From contig NZ_CP049990.1 in NCBI RefSeq assembly GCF_011388195.1, positions 1 to 64,000 on the forward strand: a stretch of 64,000 nt of DNA, read 5' to 3'. The translations under genes and the position numbers were made by a program. The DNA is from Pusillimonas sp. DMV24BSW_D (GTDB lineage: Bacteria > Pseudomonadota > Gammaproteobacteria > Burkholderiales > Burkholderiaceae_B). Numbering within the stretch: position 1 is the first letter of the stretch; each line of letters opens with the position of its first letter. Under the pieces are notes generated by a model. That model searched no databases. It was not told where the DNA came from and was given only the letters and a program-made list of their open reading frames with translations. This document shows positions 7,660 to 16,933 of the stretch, in pieces.

Positions 7660-8625
7660 ATGAACAACACAGAAGACCATACCGAAGAAACCCACGAAGG
7701 CCCAATCAAAACGCCGAAACAACTTATTGTTACCGTCGTTTTGTCCTTTATTGTTCCCGTACTCATTATTTTCCTGCTTATTCGTTTGGTGGTGTCCAGC
7801 GACATTATTGGCGCCGGTTCCGATGCCCAAACGCCTGAAGCCATTGCCATGCGCATTCAGCCCGTTGCAGGTTTTGAATTGGTCGATGCCAACGCACCAA
7901 AAGTATTCAAAACAGGGCAGCAGGTTTATGAGTCCACCTGCGCCTCCTGTCATAACGCCGGCATCGCCGGAGCACCCAAATTCGGCGACAAAGACGCCTG
8001 GGCGCCGTTTATCGCCCAAGGCTACGAGCAATTGCTGCAAGTTGCACTGCAAGGCAAAGGTGCCATGCCGCCTAAAGGTGGCAACCCTAACCTCGACGAT
8101 TTCGAAGTAGCACGTGCCGTGGTGTATATGGCAAATGAAGCCGGCGCCTCGTTCGAGGAACCTAAAGAGCCCGCTGCCGAGGGCGACGCAGGCAAACAGG
8201 AAGATAGCAGCACCAATTCTCAGGCCGCAGCAGCGCAACAACAGGCCGAACCTGAAAATGCCCAGGCGGCGACACAAGCAAAACCTGCAGCGTCAGCAGG
8301 TAGCAACAACGATAACGCTGCTGCCGAAACCGAAAAGAATAACGAGTCACAGCAAACTGCAGCGGCCACGCCGGCTGAAATCGATCCGGCCGGTGAAAAG
8401 CTGTACAACACCGTTTGCCTGGCTTGTCATGCGGCCGGTGTAGCCGGCGCACCGAAACTGGGAGACAAAGCAGCTTGGGAGCCCAGAATTGCCCAAGGGC
8501 TCGACGCCATGGTCAACACGGTTATCTCGGGTAAAGGCGCCATGCCGCCCAAAGGTGGTGCAGTTCAAGCCTCCGACGCTGAAATCCGCGCCGCAGTGCA
8601 ATTCATGGTATCCAAGTCTCAGTAA
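7660..8625 (+). CDS. Membrane-anchored diheme cytochrome c (two fused c5-type domains)
   Basis: A 321-residue protein. One N-terminal membrane helix (about 22-45) anchors it with the bulk in the periplasm. There are two near-duplicate cytochrome c5 domains: heme sites CASCH (94-98) and CLACH (253-257), each followed by GAPK(F/L)GDK(D/A)AW and a GAMPPKGG segment carrying the likely Met ligand. An 80-residue linker rich in Ala, Gln, Asn and Glu (about 165-243) joins them. Likely role: electron transfer in the respiratory chain. A TATAAT at 7537-7542 may be its -10 box. An internal duplication of one domain is evident. The physiological partner is not shown by context. Confidence 0.88.
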   Translation: MNNTEDHTEETHEGPIKTPKQLIVTVVLSFIVPVLIIFLLIRLVVSSDIIGAGSDAQTPEAIAMRIQPVAGFELVDANAPKVFKTGQQVYESTCASCHNAGIAGAPKFGDKDAWAPFIAQGYEQLLQVALQGKGAMPPKGGNPNLDDFEVARAVVYMANEAGASFEEPKEPAAEGDAGKQEDSSTNSQAAAAQQQAEPENAQAATQAKPAASAGSNNDNAAAETEKNNESQQTAAATPAEIDPAGEKLYNTVCLACHAAGVAGAPKLGDKAAWEPRIAQGLDAMVNTVISGKGAMPPKGGAVQASDAEIRAAVQFMVSKSQ

Positions 8626-8676
8626 AACGATTACTTATTACTGAAACGAAAAGGCCGCCTCACCGGCCAACCCATT

Positions 8677-8706
8677 AAAAAAGGAAGCTTTTCAGCTTCC
8701 TTTTTT
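8677..8706. terminator. Bidirectional rho-independent terminator
   Basis: A 12-bp perfect stem AAAAAAGGAAGC / GCTTCCTTTTTT with a 6-nt loop lies between the convergent cytochrome c and 3-hydroxyacyl-CoA dehydrogenase genes. The A and T runs flank the GC core, so it can terminate transcripts from either side. Confidence 0.9.
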
Positions 8707-8720
8707 ATCGGCTACGACTT

Positions 8721-10256
8721 TTATGCGGTTCCGGTTTTCGCTTCCGCCGTCAAACTCATTCCCAACTGAACGCGACGTTGCAACCATAAACTGGAACGAT
8801 AACGCATATCGCCTGTCACCCTTTGCATATTGCGCAGAATTTCAACAATATGGGCGGCACCCAGGCTATCACCCATGCTAAGCGGCCCGCCTTTCGGGTA
8901 ACCCAACCCCAACGACACCGCCAAATCAATATCTTTCGGTGACGCAATCGTTTGCTGGGCAATATCGCTTGCCACATTCACAATGGTGGCCACTACTCGC
9001 TGGCCAATAAAGCCGGCAGAATCATTAATGACGGTGACAGGAGAGTCATCAGAGGCAAACAGCGCCGCAGCGGCATCGCGCCATTGCGGTAACGTCGCCG
9101 CAGAACACATCACCACGCGGCGCTTGCCCTGCTCCAAACCGAAGAACGTATCCAATGCAACCGCACGCTCGGCATCCAGTTGATATTCACTCACCACACT
9201 GGCGACATCCTCACCGTAGGGCGTGACAACAATCAGCGCGTCAGCAGGCGGTTTGTCACTGGAAACAACCGAAACATTCAAAGTTTTAAGCAACGACAAA
9301 GCCCGCTTATGGCCGACTGAATGATAGGGAGCCACCCACACTTTAAGATCCTGGGGAAGCGAAGCGGGAGCGGATGACTCCGGCAATTGCTTTTGACCGT
9401 CTTCATAACGATAGAAGCCTGCACCGGTTTTCCGGCCCAGCATGCCTCCCGCCAGGCGAACAGCGGTGATTGGCGAGGGACGAAAACGCGGTTCATCGTA
9501 GAATTGTTGATAAATGGATTCCATTACCGGATGCGAGACATCGAGCCCGGTTAAATCCATGAGTTCAAACGGGCCCATACGGAAACCGGCTTGCTCACGC
9601 ATGATGGCGTCAATTTGATCAAACTGCGCCACGCCTTCCTGGGCTGCACGCAACCCTTCAATATTCAGACCACGCCCCGCATGGTTCACAATAAATCCGG
9701 GCATATCCTTGGCACGAACAGGTGTGTGACCCATTTTCCGCGCCAGTTCCATTAAGGCATCGCCTACGGCTGGGTCGGAACGCAAGCCATCAATCACTTC
9801 CACCACTTTCATCAGTGGAACGGGATTGAAAAAGTGATACCCCACCACGCGCTCAGGGTGTTCGCAAGCCGATGCAATCGCGGTAATAGGCAGCGACGAC
9901 GTATTGGATGCCAAAACACATTGCGCAGAAACGATGCCTTCAAGCTGCTTGAATAGATCTTTCTTAACATCGAGCCGCTCGACAATTGCCTCTACAACCA
10001 GATCAGCGTCGGCCATGGTTTCCAAAGAATCACAAGCAACAACGTTAGCCATGGCGGCTTTAACCTGTTCCGGCGTGAACTTTCCTTTGGCACTGAGCTT
10101 ATCCCAGGTTTGCTGCAACGACGTGCACGCCGCTTCCACGGCTTGCGAACTTACATCGAACAACTTAACCGTTAGGCCTGCCTGTGCCGCAATTTGGACG
10201 ATACCCTTGCCCATTGCGCCGGCGCCCACAATACCAATTGTTTTAATATCCTTCAT
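8721..10256 (-). CDS. 3-hydroxyacyl-CoA dehydrogenase (PaaH type)
   Basis: 511 residues from ATG 10256 (MKDIKTIGIV); a longer upstream frame lacks a better site. It oxidises 3-hydroxyacyl-CoA to 3-ketoacyl-CoA with NAD in fatty-acid or phenylacetate/adipate-type beta-oxidation. Evidence: Rossmann motif GAGAMG (11-16), SNTSSLPIT, catalytic HFFNPVPLMKVVEV, a 3HCDH C-terminal domain with FRMGPFELMDLTGLD, and a second partial 3HCDH domain near the end (NDSAGFIGQR...GYPKGGPLSMGD). The about 510-residue two-domain form matches PaaH-like proteins rather than the 280-residue Hbd. No paa cluster is nearby. It ends next to the shared terminator; rep lies 78 bp upstream on the same strand. Confidence 0.88.
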   Translation of the reverse strand: MKDIKTIGIVGAGAMGKGIVQIAAQAGLTVKLFDVSSQAVEAACTSLQQTWDKLSAKGKFTPEQVKAAMANVVACDSLETMADADLVVEAIVERLDVKKDLFKQLEGIVSAQCVLASNTSSLPITAIASACEHPERVVGYHFFNPVPLMKVVEVIDGLRSDPAVGDALMELARKMGHTPVRAKDMPGFIVNHAGRGLNIEGLRAAQEGVAQFDQIDAIMREQAGFRMGPFELMDLTGLDVSHPVMESIYQQFYDEPRFRPSPITAVRLAGGMLGRKTGAGFYRYEDGQKQLPESSAPASLPQDLKVWVAPYHSVGHKRALSLLKTLNVSVVSSDKPPADALIVVTPYGEDVASVVSEYQLDAERAVALDTFFGLEQGKRRVVMCSAATLPQWRDAAAALFASDDSPVTVINDSAGFIGQRVVATIVNVASDIAQQTIASPKDIDLAVSLGLGYPKGGPLSMGDSLGAAHIVEILRNMQRVTGDMRYRSSLWLQRRVQLGMSLTAEAKTGTA

Positions 10257-10334
10257 GATTTCATGACTCCACAATAAATAAGCCTGCCCGGCACCACCCG
10301 GCAAGCACAAAATACTTTCCTTACCCAACGCGAA

Positions 10335-12386
10335 TCAGGTTTTCTGCAAAAGCGACTTTAAAGCGTTCAGCCTCTCTTTTGGCGAAGAGTTTGCCTGCGG
10401 ATCTGGAGAAGCGTCGACCGGCGATGCCAAACCCATTTCACTAATAAACCGCGAGGGCTCCCGAACCACATCTTCACGCGCCCGCCGCCGCCGTTTACAC
10501 CAGCTTAGCGTTAGGGTGCGCTGCGCCCGCGTAATACCCACATACATTAAACGGCGCTCTTCCTGAACCCGAGCAGCCAACATATTTGCATCGGCTGCTA
10601 AAACTTGCTCATCGTCCTCACGCCCCATGTGCGGCAACAAACCTTCTTCCACCCCCACTAAAAATACATGGGGATACTCCAACCCTTTTGAGGCGTGCAA
10701 GGTAGACAGTTTAACCGCATCGGGGTCGGCCTCATCGTGGCGCTCCAACATACTGACCAACGCAACATGTTGCACCAGATCAATGACGGTCAGACTATCT
10801 TCCTGCGCCTTGCGTTTCAGCCAGGCTAGTAAGTCCAGCACGTTTTGCCAACGTGCCTGGGCTTGCCGCTCATCAAGGGTGTCATACAGATGACGCTCAT
10901 AGCCGATCGCACTGATCAGTTCATCCAAAATTTCCGCGCTGGAGTCCGGTCCGTCTTTCTGGGCCCGTGCCTGAATACGGTTAATAAATGCACCGAATAT
11001 TTCCAATGGCTCCAACTGGCGCGGTGCCAGTTGCTCTGTCATCCCGATTTGGAAAACCGCCTCAAATAAAGAAATGCCATGCGTTGCCGCAAATTGCCCA
11101 AGGGTCTTCAAAGTCCCCTGCCCCACCCCCCGACGCGGCGTGGTCACCGCGCGAATAAACGAAGGGTCGTCGGCCTCGTTCACCAGAAGTCGCAAGTAAG
11201 CCAGTACATCGCGAATTTCTGCTTTGTCGAAAAAGCTCTGCCCGCCGGAAACGGTATAAGGAATGCGTAAATTGCGTAAGGCCTGCTCAAGCACCCGAGC
11301 CTGTTGGTTACTGCGGTACAACACAGCGAAGTCACGCCACTCGGCGCGACGATCGAAGCGTTGACCGGAGATACTTAACCCCACCCATTCCGCTTCCGCC
11401 TCGTCGGAGTCGATGGCTTTGACGCCTATCGATTCCCCTGCACCGTGTTCCGACCACAACCTTTTGTTGAACAGATTCGGATTATGGCTGATAACGCTAT
11501 TGGCCGCCGACAGTATCCTTTGGACCGACCGATAGTTTTGCTCAAGTTTGATGAGTTTTAAATTCGCGTAATCAGTGGTTAACTTCGCCAGGTTTTCAAC
11601 CGTTGCTCCGCGCCATGCATAAATGGCCTGATCGTCGTCGCCAACCGCGGTAAATTGAGCACGATCTCCGGTTAACAGTTGAACCAGCCGATATTGGCAT
11701 TCGTTGGTATCCTGATACTCATCAACCAACAAATACTGTACCCGCTGCTGCCAACGTTCCCGAACAGCGGTATTTTGTTCAAGTAGCCGAACCGGCAGTC
11801 TTACCAGATCATCAAAATCCACTGCCTGATACGCATTCAAGGTTGCCTCGTAACTACGGTAAACGCGCGCCGCCTCCTCATCACTGGGTGTCAATGCCCG
11901 CTGGGCCGCCTCATCCGGCCCCAACATGGCATTTTTCCACAAGGAAATAGTTTGTTGAACAGCGCGCAGCCGCGCCTTATCGGTGGTTGCCAGCAGTTCC
12001 TGAATAATGGCCAGGGCATCAGTTGCATCGAAGATGGAAAACTGCGGTTTTAAGTTTATTTGTTCAGCCTCTTCCCGAAGAAATCGCACCCCAAGAGAAT
12101 GAAAAGTACACACGGTGAGCCCGCGGGCGAGACGCGTATCGACCAAGCCACGAATACGCTCACTCATTTCTTTGGCCGCTTTATTTGTGAAAGTCAGGGC
12201 AACAATGTGACGCCCTGAATACCCACACTCGCGAAGCAAATAAGCTATTTTCTGTGTAATGACCCGGGTCTTGCCACTGCCCGCTCCGGCCAACACGAGG
12301 CACGGGCCATTCAAATACTTTACAGCCTCGCGCTGTGCAGGATTTAAATCAACCGGCAGTGTGTCACCCGGCATATTCAGCGACAT
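10335..12386 (-). CDS. rep: ATP-dependent DNA helicase Rep (UvrD/PcrA superfamily 1)
   Basis: A 683-residue 3'-5' SF1A helicase. Walker A AGAGSGKT, motif Ia ALTFTNKAAKEM, motif II LLVDEYQDTN, motif III VGDDDQAIYAWRGA, motif IV LEQNYRS, a TLHASKGLEYPHVFLVG motif V and a VGITRAQ motif VI are all present. Length (E. coli Rep 673) and overall similarity favour Rep over UvrD. It removes nucleoprotein roadblocks at replication forks. It lies 65 bp downstream of priA, another fork-restart gene, on the same strand. Confidence 0.92.
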   Translation of the reverse strand: MSLNMPGDTLPVDLNPAQREAVKYLNGPCLVLAGAGSGKTRVITQKIAYLLRECGYSGRHIVALTFTNKAAKEMSERIRGLVDTRLARGLTVCTFHSLGVRFLREEAEQINLKPQFSIFDATDALAIIQELLATTDKARLRAVQQTISLWKNAMLGPDEAAQRALTPSDEEAARVYRSYEATLNAYQAVDFDDLVRLPVRLLEQNTAVRERWQQRVQYLLVDEYQDTNECQYRLVQLLTGDRAQFTAVGDDDQAIYAWRGATVENLAKLTTDYANLKLIKLEQNYRSVQRILSAANSVISHNPNLFNKRLWSEHGAGESIGVKAIDSDEAEAEWVGLSISGQRFDRRAEWRDFAVLYRSNQQARVLEQALRNLRIPYTVSGGQSFFDKAEIRDVLAYLRLLVNEADDPSFIRAVTTPRRGVGQGTLKTLGQFAATHGISLFEAVFQIGMTEQLAPRQLEPLEIFGAFINRIQARAQKDGPDSSAEILDELISAIGYERHLYDTLDERQAQARWQNVLDLLAWLKRKAQEDSLTVIDLVQHVALVSMLERHDEADPDAVKLSTLHASKGLEYPHVFLVGVEEGLLPHMGREDDEQVLAADANMLAARVQEERRLMYVGITRAQRTLTLSWCKRRRRAREDVVREPSRFISEMGLASPVDASPDPQANSSPKERLNALKSLLQKT

Positions 12387-12451
12387 AAAACACCTTCAAG
12401 CAATAACAACATTCTTCCTTTTACTATTTTCACTTTTCCTGGAAACCACCC

Positions 12452-14584
12452 TTATATTTCCAGCGGATCAACCTCCAAAGTACAACGCACGCGCAACTGA
12501 TTGGCCAACGACCCCAACTGCGGATTCCACGCCGACAAAAACGCCTGCAGCACGGGACGACTTGTGCTTTCAATCAGCAACTGAGCGCGCTCGACATGCG
12601 CAACCCGCACAACGCGCAAGGGAACAGGATCATAAAACGTCACGGCCATATCCATATAGGCTGAAAATTGATTCTGGGCAAGCGCCTTTGCCTCTTCCAG
12701 AAAACTCAGGGCCTTGGCGATCGTTTTGGCTTCGGCAGTGAGAAGTGCCTGAAACGCAAACGGCGGCAGGTCGACTGACTCACGCTCCTGTAAACTATGG
12801 CGCGCGAAACCCGTGTAATCATGGCGAAGCAGCGCCTGATACACCGGCTGCTCAGGGTAATCGGTTTGTACAATCACTTCACCGCCTGCAACATGTCGCC
12901 CCGCCCGGCCGGCCACCTGCATCAGTTGCGCAAACAAACGTTCAGGTGCCCGAAAATCTTGCGCAAACAACATGGCGTCGGCATTTAACACCCCAACCAA
13001 GCCAAGGCGTGCAAAGTCGTGACCTTTTGCCACCATTTGCGTTCCCACCAGAATATCAACCTCTCCGGCATGCACTTTGGCGAAAAGCGTCTGAGCACTG
13101 CCTTTCAGGCGCGTACTGTCGGCATCAATTCGGGCGATACGCGCAGCGGGGAAGCATTCACCCAGATACTCCTCCAATCGCTGGGTACCCCGCCCCATGG
13201 GGCGCAAATCGGCATCGCCACAATCGGGACACTTTTCGGGCACGCGTGCATGGTAACCGCAATGGTGGCATTGCAAATGATGATGACGCGCCGCTGAGCC
13301 GCTGCGATGCAAAATGGTATACGCCGTGCACCGTGGACACTGACTGACCCAGCCACATGACGTGCAACTCAAAACAGGGGCATAACCACGGCGATTCAGA
13401 AATACCAGCACCTGCTCTTTGGCGGCCAAGCGCTTTTCCATCGCCTCAAGCAACTGGGGTGAAAAACCCTGCTGCAACTCAAGACGCCGTGTATCAACCA
13501 AACGAATATGCGGCAAGGTCACGTCGCGCGCACGTTGCCGCAGCGATAAACATGTATAACGTTGCTTCTGCGCGTGGTGCCAAGACTCCAGCGACGGAGT
13601 CGCAGAACCCAGCACGACCGGAATGTTGCGGTCATGCCCTCGCCAAACCGCGAGATCGCGCGCGGAATACCTTAGCCCGTCTTGCTGCTTGTACGACGCA
13701 TCGTGCTCTTCGTCGACAATAATCAACCCCAAGTGTGGCATGGGGGTAAAAATAGATAAACGTGTGCCAAGCAGTACACGCGCCTGCCCAGTACTCACAC
13801 GTAACCACTCCCGCAGCCGCTGCCCGTCCGACAAACCGCTATGCAACACGGCCAGGACGTCTTCACCTCCCTGATGCACCAGGCGCGCACGCAATACCTG
13901 CTCAAACTGCGGCGTTAGATTAATTTCGGGCACCATGAACAGCACCTGTTTACCGCCCGCCAAATAGTGCAACGCACTATGCAGATACACCTCGGTTTTA
14001 CCGCTGCCGGTGACACCATGTAGCAAAAACGTCTGATGCGAGTTGCACGCAACAATTTGGTCAACGGCACCTGATTGTTCAGTATTTAAGGTCGGGATTT
14101 GATCAGGCGTTAGGTCAGGTAACGGCGCCGGCGACCGCCGCTTCCTCATGCGCGCCACCGGCCCACCCCGAGAGGCCTTTCCCTGATAAGCACTAACCTT
14201 TCTGAGCGGCGCAGGCAAGCTCGGCAGCATAACCTCGCCCAGCGGACGCTGGTAGTAACCCGCGGCAAATTGGGCCATACGCAACCAATCAGCCGGTAGC
14301 GGTGCAATATCGGAAAGGACTTCCTCTATCTCCCGAACTTGTTCGGGGTCGATACGCGGCTTATCTTGTCGGCTTACCACCACCCCAATCATTTTGCGCC
14401 GGCCAAACGTCACAATCACGCGCACGCCAAGTTCGATCGGGTCGGGCGACTTATAGTCAAATACGCCATCCCCAAGCGGTACATCAAGCGCAACACCCAC
14501 CCAATGCACCTTGGGGTTGATTTGTGAGCCGGGCTGCTCTTGCTCAATACCACACGTGTCAGAGTTTTTTTGAAGAGCAGACAT
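12452..14584 (-). CDS. priA: Primosomal protein N' (PriA replication-restart helicase)
   Basis: About 710 residues if started at ATG 14584; a TTG at 14656 would add 24 residues with no similarity to the family start. Features: N-terminal 3'-DNA-binding domain (VALDVPLGDGVFDY), Walker A GVTGSGKTEVYL, DEEHD box in IIVDEEHDASYKQQDG, zinc-binding cysteines in CTSCGW..CPRC...CHHCGY...CPDCG, and GTQMVAKGHDF with AGRAGR in the helicase C domain. PriA reloads the replisome at stalled forks. It lies between rep and hemE on the same strand. Upstream Shine-Dalgarno signals are weak, so the start is uncertain. Confidence 0.9.
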   Translation of the reverse strand: MSALQKNSDTCGIEQEQPGSQINPKVHWVGVALDVPLGDGVFDYKSPDPIELGVRVIVTFGRRKMIGVVVSRQDKPRIDPEQVREIEEVLSDIAPLPADWLRMAQFAAGYYQRPLGEVMLPSLPAPLRKVSAYQGKASRGGPVARMRKRRSPAPLPDLTPDQIPTLNTEQSGAVDQIVACNSHQTFLLHGVTGSGKTEVYLHSALHYLAGGKQVLFMVPEINLTPQFEQVLRARLVHQGGEDVLAVLHSGLSDGQRLREWLRVSTGQARVLLGTRLSIFTPMPHLGLIIVDEEHDASYKQQDGLRYSARDLAVWRGHDRNIPVVLGSATPSLESWHHAQKQRYTCLSLRQRARDVTLPHIRLVDTRRLELQQGFSPQLLEAMEKRLAAKEQVLVFLNRRGYAPVLSCTSCGWVSQCPRCTAYTILHRSGSAARHHHLQCHHCGYHARVPEKCPDCGDADLRPMGRGTQRLEEYLGECFPAARIARIDADSTRLKGSAQTLFAKVHAGEVDILVGTQMVAKGHDFARLGLVGVLNADAMLFAQDFRAPERLFAQLMQVAGRAGRHVAGGEVIVQTDYPEQPVYQALLRHDYTGFARHSLQERESVDLPPFAFQALLTAEAKTIAKALSFLEEAKALAQNQFSAYMDMAVTFYDPVPLRVVRVAHVERAQLLIESTSRPVLQAFLSAWNPQLGSLANQLRVRCTLEVDPLEI

Positions 14585-14903
14585 GCCGAAAGTTAAAGTG
14601 GTTTCATAGGAGTTATCGCTAGACGGTGGATTCAAGCCGGGTTCAACTTTACGCAAGCACCCTGTGGATAACTTTGGGGAAAAAAAAGGATCACCTAATT
14701 TTTTGCTCTAAAAAATGGGATTAGTATTTTCCCTTAATAAGCGTCATTATTTTTAAAAATTCCTTTAAAAACAATTAATTGAGATGAATAACAAGAGTGT
14801 AACTTAACGACAGAAGCGGTTGATGCAATGCGGAATAAACTGTGTACAACTTGGCGGAAAATAGCTTCTTCAAAAAGTTAACCCCTTGTTTTATTGCATA
14901 AAA
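14585..14903. other. 319-bp AT-rich gap between hemE and priA with a DnaA box
   Basis: No gene is visible. It holds a perfect DnaA-box match, TGTGGATAA (14663-14671, complement of TTATCCACA), followed by a GGGGAAAA stretch, and a one-step variant TGTGTACAA (14841-14849). The interval 14696-14800 is very AT-rich. No clear terminator for hemE or promoter for priA could be called. Two sites are too few to call an origin. DnaA-linked regulation of priA, or a DnaA titration site, is possible. Confidence 0.4.
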
Positions 14904-15974
14904 TTAGCGCATGTTGCGGCTATATGAATGCACCTCATCAACCAAAACCGAAACCGATTCCGGCGGGGTGAACTGGGAAATACCATGCCCAAGATTAAAC
15001 ACATGGCCACCGTTGCCTACCGGACCAAAATCGTCAAGAACGCGACGTGCCTCGGCCCGAATCGCTGACTCGCTGCCGAACAAGGCCATGGGATCAAGGT
15101 TACCCTGCAACGCGACCCGATCACTCACCTGCTTGCGCACCCGTGCCAAACTGGTTGTCCAGTCGAGGCCAACCGCATCGCAACCGCTTTGCGCAATATC
15201 GTCAATCCATAACCCACCACCTTTGGTAAACACGATAACAGGGATCGCGTCGTCTCCTTCGCCCCGATTCAATTGCTGAATGACTTGACGAATATAAGCC
15301 AGCGAGAAAGTTTGAAACAGCGTATCGGCCAATACGCCGCCCCAGCTGTCGAAGATCATCAATGCTTGGGCACCCGCCTGAATTTGCCCGTTCAAGTAGT
15401 TCGCGGTGGCTTGCGCATTCACTTCGAGAATACGGTGCAAAAGGTCGGGACGACTGTACAACATACTTTTTATAAGACGGTAGTCTTTGGAACCCTGCCC
15501 TTCCACCATGTAACAGGCAACCGTCCATGGACTGCCGGCAAAGCCGATAAGTGGGACCTTCCCATCCAGTTCTTTGCGGATTAACGTAACAGCATCAAAC
15601 ACATACTGAAGTTCAGACATATCCGGCACGGCAAGTTTCGCCACTGCAGCCTCATCGCGAACTGGATGCGTAAACTTAGGCCCTTCCCCCGTAATGAAGT
15701 GCAACCCCAATCCCATTGCGTGGGGCACCGTTAAAATATCGGAAAACAGAATGGAAGCATCGAACGCATAGCGTTCGAGCGGCTGTAATGTGACCTCGCA
15801 AGCGTATTCAGGGTTTTGCGCCAGCCCCAGGAACGAACCCGCCTTGGCTCTTGTTTCGCGGTACTCGGGCAAATAACGACCTGCCTGACGCATAAGCCAA
15901 ATAGGGGTGTAGGGTACGGGCTGACGCTTTAACGCCCGAAGAAAAACATCATTCTTTAAAATTGGAAAAGACAC
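14904..15974 (-). CDS. hemE: Uroporphyrinogen decarboxylase
   Basis: A 356-residue cytosolic enzyme converting uroporphyrinogen III to coproporphyrinogen III in heme synthesis. It starts at GTG 15974, with AGAGGA 5 nt upstream. Family signatures are present: [16 protein letters not shown] (substrate-binding Arg residues), [28 protein letters not shown] and a final [15 protein letters not shown]. Length is normal (E. coli 354). Its closeness to priA and the atp operon fits Burkholderiales gene order, as far as I recall it. Confidence 0.95.
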   Translation of the reverse strand: MSFPILKNDVFLRALKRQPVPYTPIWLMRQAGRYLPEYRETRAKAGSFLGLAQNPEYACEVTLQPLERYAFDASILFSDILTVPHAMGLGLHFITGEGPKFTHPVRDEAAVAKLAVPDMSELQYVFDAVTLIRKELDGKVPLIGFAGSPWTVACYMVEGQGSKDYRLIKSMLYSRPDLLHRILEVNAQATANYLNGQIQAGAQALMIFDSWGGVLADTLFQTFSLAYIRQVIQQLNRGEGDDAIPVIVFTKGGGLWIDDIAQSGCDAVGLDWTTSLARVRKQVSDRVALQGNLDPMALFGSESAIRAEARRVLDDFGPVGNGGHVFNLGHGISQFTPPESVSVLVDEVHSYSRNMR

Positions 15975-16004
15975 AGCAATCCTCTGGAAATAATTCCCCC
16001 TATT

Positions 16005-16817
16005 TTACCCGTCTGGGGAGGGGTTAAAACCCGGCTCGCTTCGATAAGGGCCTGCATCAATATTATATTTGCGCATTAAAGCCCAATAAGCCCGGCGATG
16101 CTTTTTGGAACAACGTGCGGCCATGGCAATGTTGCCGCCATGCTGCATTAATGAAGCGTTAATGTACGCCTTCTCGAAGCGCTCGATAATTTTCGTTTTC
16201 GCGGCACGAAACGATTGTTTTGAAGTTGCATGCGCCGCCGCTGCTGCTACAGCAAATGCATCCAGCTCTGCTCCGCTTCGACCCAAAATACTATCAGACA
16301 ACACCTCTTCATTGACGCTATTGGGGGTCACCAGAACAGGTTCCACCCTAAAGCCCGGCTTCTCGGGTTCCGCCAAGACAGAATAAGTGGATGACTGAAC
16401 TCTGCGATGGACACGAAAGCGAAGCTCTTCCAAACAGACGGGAGCACGCAGAACGTCGGCCACACCCAACGCAAATAAATCATTCAAGGCGGTGGCTTTA
16501 AGATCTGAAACAATGGCGATAAGCGGCGTTGAAACATAGCCTTTACTAGCCGACAACAGTAGCCTTGACCAAGCCAGCGTAGCCGGACTGACACTAATTA
16601 GCACAGCATCATACCGGCGCAAAGACATAGCGTTTTCGGCCAAAACATCATGGGCAGGCAATGGCGCATTGGTAGCGGCCGCATTTGTATCAACAGTAAC
16701 CTGGAAATGGCTTAACGTAAGCCGGCCACCCAAATAGTCCCCAGGCGCAACCAACATCTTCTGTTGTTGTTCGTCTCCTGATGAGACCAGCCATGTGCAA
16801 TCAACTCTTTCTCTCAT
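16005..16817 (-). CDS. Degenerate receiver / Fis-type HTH regulator
   Basis: A 270-residue protein. Residues about 65-140 align by eye with the second half of a response-regulator receiver (YDAVLISVSPA ... TPLIAIVSD ... GVADVLRAPVCLEELRFRV). The phospho-acceptor Asp is replaced by Ser75, and the conserved Lys of the usual KP motif is Ala125, so phosphorylation is unlikely. The C-terminus (about 200-258) is a Fis-type helix-turn-helix (FEKAYINASLMQHGGNIAMAAR, then RRAYWALMRKYNI), like those ending sigma-54 activators, but no AAA+ domain exists. An Ala-rich linker joins them. It lies 116 bp downstream of tpsA on the same strand and may regulate that locus. The target is unknown. Confidence 0.7.
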   Translation of the reverse strand: MRERVDCTWLVSSGDEQQQKMLVAPGDYLGGRLTLSHFQVTVDTNAAATNAPLPAHDVLAENAMSLRRYDAVLISVSPATLAWSRLLLSASKGYVSTPLIAIVSDLKATALNDLFALGVADVLRAPVCLEELRFRVHRRVQSSTYSVLAEPEKPGFRVEPVLVTPNSVNEEVLSDSILGRSGAELDAFAVAAAAAHATSKQSFRAAKTKIIERFEKAYINASLMQHGGNIAMAARCSKKHRRAYWALMRKYNIDAGPYRSEPGFNPSPDG

Positions 16818-16891
16818 AATGCCCTCTTGGGTAAGCGGGTCAACGAAATGTCGTACCCCCGAGAGAAATGATAATTAAGCCTATCAGCCTA

Positions 16892-16911
16892 GGCTATTCG
16901 TAGAAATAGCC
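16892..16911. other. Inverted repeat between tpsA and the regulator gene
   Basis: Perfect 7-bp arms GGCTATT / AATAGCC around 6 nt, overlapping a neighbouring 10-bp palindrome AGCCTAGGCT (16886-16895). It lies after the tpsA stop and before the regulator ATG. It lacks a T-tract, so an operator is as likely as a terminator. Confidence 0.35.
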
Positions 16912-16933
16912 CATCGGAAACTACGTAAGGAGA

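Noticed and set aside
7327-8277. 316-codon open frame on the minus strand
   Set aside because: It runs through tRNA-Arg and antisense to the cytochrome c gene; Cys/Gly/Phe-rich shadow translation.
14585-14903. Chromosomal origin of replication
   Set aside because: Only one perfect and one imperfect DnaA box, no 13-mer unwinding repeats and no dnaA/dnaN or mnmG neighbour. Kept only as a finding.
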